A DNA stretch of 64,000 bases from Bugula neritina (lineage: Eukaryota; Bryozoa; Gymnolaemata; Cheilostomatida; Bugulidae). Of this stretch, positions 60,896 to 64,000 are shown piece after piece. Location of the stretch: the NCBI GenBank assembly GCA_964035545.1, contig OZ037768.1, positions 12,232,741 through 12,296,740 on the forward strand, read 5' to 3'. Position 1 is the stretch's first letter. Every line of letters begins with the position of its first letter. The notes below the pieces were generated by a model. That model was not told the DNA's origin. It did not search any database and was given only the letters and a program-made list of their open reading frames with translations. A program made the position numbers and the translations under genes.

Positions 60896-63800
60896 ATGCC
60901 TGGAGATAATGGTGTGGCCCATGGAGCTAGCAAATTTAAACATAAAGTCTGGAAAAGACAGCGAAGTACTACAGAGGGAGAAAACTCCCGTTGTGCTGAC
61001 TCTACTACCCTAGACAGCTGCAGGTAAGATAGCACTGTGTTGTGCTGATGTTAATAGCTGTATAAGACTAATATTATATGATGATACTTCCTCAATCCAT
61101 GACAAATACTGGGTTTTTAAGACTGCTAAATATCTCGATTTTTTGCAGTCATAATGCACCCAGCATACTACTATTACAAATAGTCTGTTTCTGCAGACCC
61201 TTCTAAACTGTGCTGTTGATTAATACTTTTATGCTGTATGTGTTAAGACTTCAGAGAATGCCACTTTGCAGTTTTTGACATGTAGCTCTTCCAAATCCAG
61301 GCTGAACAATAATGTTTAATCTGCATTTCTGCACTTGATGGTACTAATGCCATTTTCAGCTCTTTACATATATTACTCTTCTAGTAACTGGAAATGTATT
61401 TTAGTTGCTGCTTTGTTGTTACACCCTATGTATTGTATTCAGCAACAGCCTGCAGGTTGCAGAAGCTGCAGCTGTTGGTGTAAATGTTATATTCTTATAA
61501 AGCCTTGAGTTTGGACCGCTGCTTGCATAATAATTGTTTGTATTGAAGGCAGAACCTGAGAGCCCTATTCAGTCAGATAGAACAGGAGTTTGAGAAGTTA
61601 TACTCTGAAAATATCAGCTGTAAGTTAATTCACATAGTTGTGCTATCAGTTGTTACAGTATCAGTGTATCAGTATCCTGTACTTGTTAGCCGACTTCTAA
61701 CAGTAAAACTAGTTTTATACATTCTAGGTATGGTTCTCTCCCCTCCCTAATATCTATTCCCTAATATCTATATACTAAATAATTTCTGTTGATTTTTGAT
61801 TTATGAAACATTAAACGAAATTTCATGTAAGTTGCGTACTATATATGAGGTTGAGACATCCTCGATAAACTAAGACCACTAGTGAGTCAAGACCATTCAG
61901 TGTAATAGCAATAGGTAAGGCCTGATCCCGCATAATAATTACACTCAGTCTGTTTACGAAGATGCTGACATTTAGCTGATGATATCATCTGTCATTCATG
62001 TATAAATAATGTTAAAGTACTTTAGCCAGCCACCATTTCACCTCAGGTTGTTGCTAGCTATCCAAGTATTCAATTACTCACTCTAACCCTACATTCACCT
62101 ACTGATAGTCTATCTGTTTCATGCAGACACATGCTGGCTATATATGGGCACTTTAAACCATGCGATACCAGCTGTAAGCTGTTACTAGCCACTACAGTAT
62201 ATCATACTCAATCGAGATTATGGTGTAATATGTAAACAATGAGACACTATCACTGATGTTGCTTGGATAGTGTTGTTTTAGGTCATCACACAATATATTC
62301 ACCAAATGTTTTGACTTTTTGGCAATTAGTAAGTTAGTGGAAAAATAGTTGGGATCCACAACAGCTTTAGCTGTCAGCAAAATATATGAGTATTGTGCTT
62401 TGTCAACTTATGCCACTATACTGGTGTCAAAAGTTGACAAATAGAATTTGAATAAACTGCTATCTAAATTAGAAATTGTTATTAATTTTGTCTACTAGTG
62501 TCGTTGTTATTACATATTACAGTATATATTTAGGAGGTCCTGATGTTGTAGTTAGCAGCCATTTAAGTTGGTGGCAATCTTCTTTGTATCATGATTTAGA
62601 GAGATATCCATACTCAATTGCTATCTACAGATCTGAGAGGCACAACTCAGCTATGAGAAATCATGCCATGAAGCACGTCCATGTTATGCAAATTAAAACT
62701 TGCTTATTTTTTGTCCCAGATTATGCTAGCCAGTCTATTCTTATAAAGCATATTGTTATAGAGTAAGTGGCATTAAGGTCCCATTGCTGTTAGATCTTAC
62801 CATTTCTGTTTTAGTGCAAGACAGAGTTAACTTATTGTCCCTAAGATTGGAGCAGTGTGGATCTGCAGAAAGGGCAGACAACTATGATCAAATTGATGGT
62901 GGTCTGCAGAAGAACGCTAAGAAATGTAAGCTGATTATCCATGTTGTTGAAGCAATGCTATATTCATAGGTGTGTGGCATCCGGATAGAATTGCCGCTAC
63001 CTCATACATTGTCTTTCCACTGCAAGATTGTGATTTATGGCGGTTATTAATGTGCTATTTTTAGCCTAACAAAGCATAATATTTCACATTTAATAATGGT
63101 TGTATCTGCAGTCACTGAAGTTAGTCTCCTATCAAGTCTTTAATAGTTGTAACTCTTTATGTAACTGCTTTATCTCAGTGCTGATCTGATAACGTCCTAA
63201 CTATAAGCTATACCAATATGACAGCATAGTAATGTACACTGTACACTGTATATCAATATGACAGTATAGTAATGTACACTGTACACTGTATATCAATATG
63301 ACAGTATAGTAATGTACACTGTATACTGTATATCAATATGACAGTATATTAAATCACATAAATGAGTTGTTTGTTTGCATATTATCTGGGGACTTGAACA
63401 GTATTCAATATAAGTTGGTATAATCATGTCCTGATGCTAATCACACTAACTAGTACATTTATTGCACACCATATTTTATTTCTTTAGCTGGCAGTCAAAT
63501 TTCACAGAAAATAAAAAGCACCTACAAGACGTCTACGAGTAGGTTTACCAGCACCTTTAAGAGCACCAGCCAGCCGTACTGTGGTCAGTTAGTTCGGACA
63601 TTCGCTGACCATACAGACGGTGTGTGGGAGGTCAGCGTATCTCACCAGGGTCATAGAGTGCTGGGAACAGCTTCTGCAGGTAAACGCAAGGTCTTGACAG
63701 TTTATGTATGCCCTGTATAGTAAATACTGCTTAACATCAAGCTTGCTGGGTATACTTTCCTCTGAAATAGATTTTGTACACTAGATGATGTGTACTGAGT

Positions 63801-64000
63801 GTATCCCATATACTCTGTCATCAAATTTGAGGATACTCTATTGTTGAACAGCATTTTATTTTCATTGTGTTGGCCAACCCATAACTTATATGATGTATTG
63901 TGGGATAGTCACTACATTGCAGGTGACTCAACATAATGTGCCCATTTTGCTGTAGATTACACTGCGAGAATCTGGTGCATTGAGTCAGGAGCTGTGCTGC
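60896..64000 (+). CDS. WDR37: WDR37 orthologue, first five coding exons (continues past window)
   Basis: Exons 60896-61023, 61549-61619, 62815-62925, 63488-63679 and 63956 to the window end, all in phase. ATG 60896 opens MPGDNGVAHGASKFKHKVWK. An N-terminal helical segment follows (LFSQIEQEFEKLYSENI...LQDRVNLLSLRLEQ, about residues 46-80). Next is the conserved SQISQKIKSTYKTSTSRF stretch, then the first WD40 repeat (LVRTFADHTDGVWEVSVSHQGHRVLGTASADYTARIW). This order matches WDR37, a WD40 scaffold protein that in vertebrates pairs with PACS proteins. The start is the first Met of the exon, and codons upstream are closed by a stop (TGATATAG). Introns hold a 40-bp tandem repeat at 63211. Confidence 0.92.
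63211..63352. repeat. 40-bp tandem repeat, about 3.5 copies
   Basis: Units beginning TATCAATATGACAGTATAGT and ending in TGTACACTGTACACTG repeat at exact 40-bp spacing in a WDR37 intron. The subunit GTACACT is itself doubled. Confidence 0.9.

Overview
This is a window of animal nuclear DNA. All but one of the genes are split into many short exons by AT-rich introns with GT-AG borders. Transcripts end at AATAAA signals, and about ten transposon or foldback pieces and several tandem arrays sit between and inside genes. The gene content (sigma-class GST pair, MOV10L1/Armitage-type helicase, ANKS3, WDR37) and the low GC point to an invertebrate. A lophotrochozoan such as a bryozoan or mollusc is a guess; the sequence does not fix the phylum. 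All exon chains below were assembled by hand from splice sites, reading frame and family similarity, and every junction reported keeps the frame.

Layout. (1) 0.2-8.8 kb, + strand: two sigma-class glutathione S-transferase genes in tandem, each 201 aa with five coding exons of identical lengths. (2) 10.1-29.6 kb, + strand: the C-terminal half, 15 exons, of a MOV10L1-like SF1 RNA helicase. One intron holds a complete intronless four-TM gene with its own CCAAT/TATA promoter. Another 7.9-kb intron holds a 3.15-kb inverted-repeat transposon and a 1.25-kb satellite of 24-bp units. (3) 30.1-42.2 kb, - strand: a 24-exon gene for a ~1077-aa protein with two N-terminal calponin-homology-like domains and a C-terminal ankyrin block. 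It is tail-to-tail with the helicase, and the two poly(A) signals are only 32 bp apart. (4) 42.2-49 kb: a tRNA-like SINE head, a hAT element with a perfect 8-bp target duplication, and a TA-flanked mariner/pogo-like element. (5) 49.1-54.3 kb, - strand: a complete ANKS3 orthologue (607 aa; ankyrin repeats, SAM domain, coiled coil). (6) 54.3-60.9 kb: a gene-poor spacer with simple repeats, a 157-bp palindrome and a retrotransposon remnant. (7) 60.9 kb to the end, + strand: the first five coding exons of WDR37.

The genes do not form a pathway. The most unusual items are the tandem-CH plus ankyrin protein; a minisatellite made of the helicase's own exon/intron junction, which multiplies a splice donor; a gene nested inside a piRNA-pathway helicase; and the large palindromes. 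No prokaryotic system, CRISPR array or rRNA was seen.
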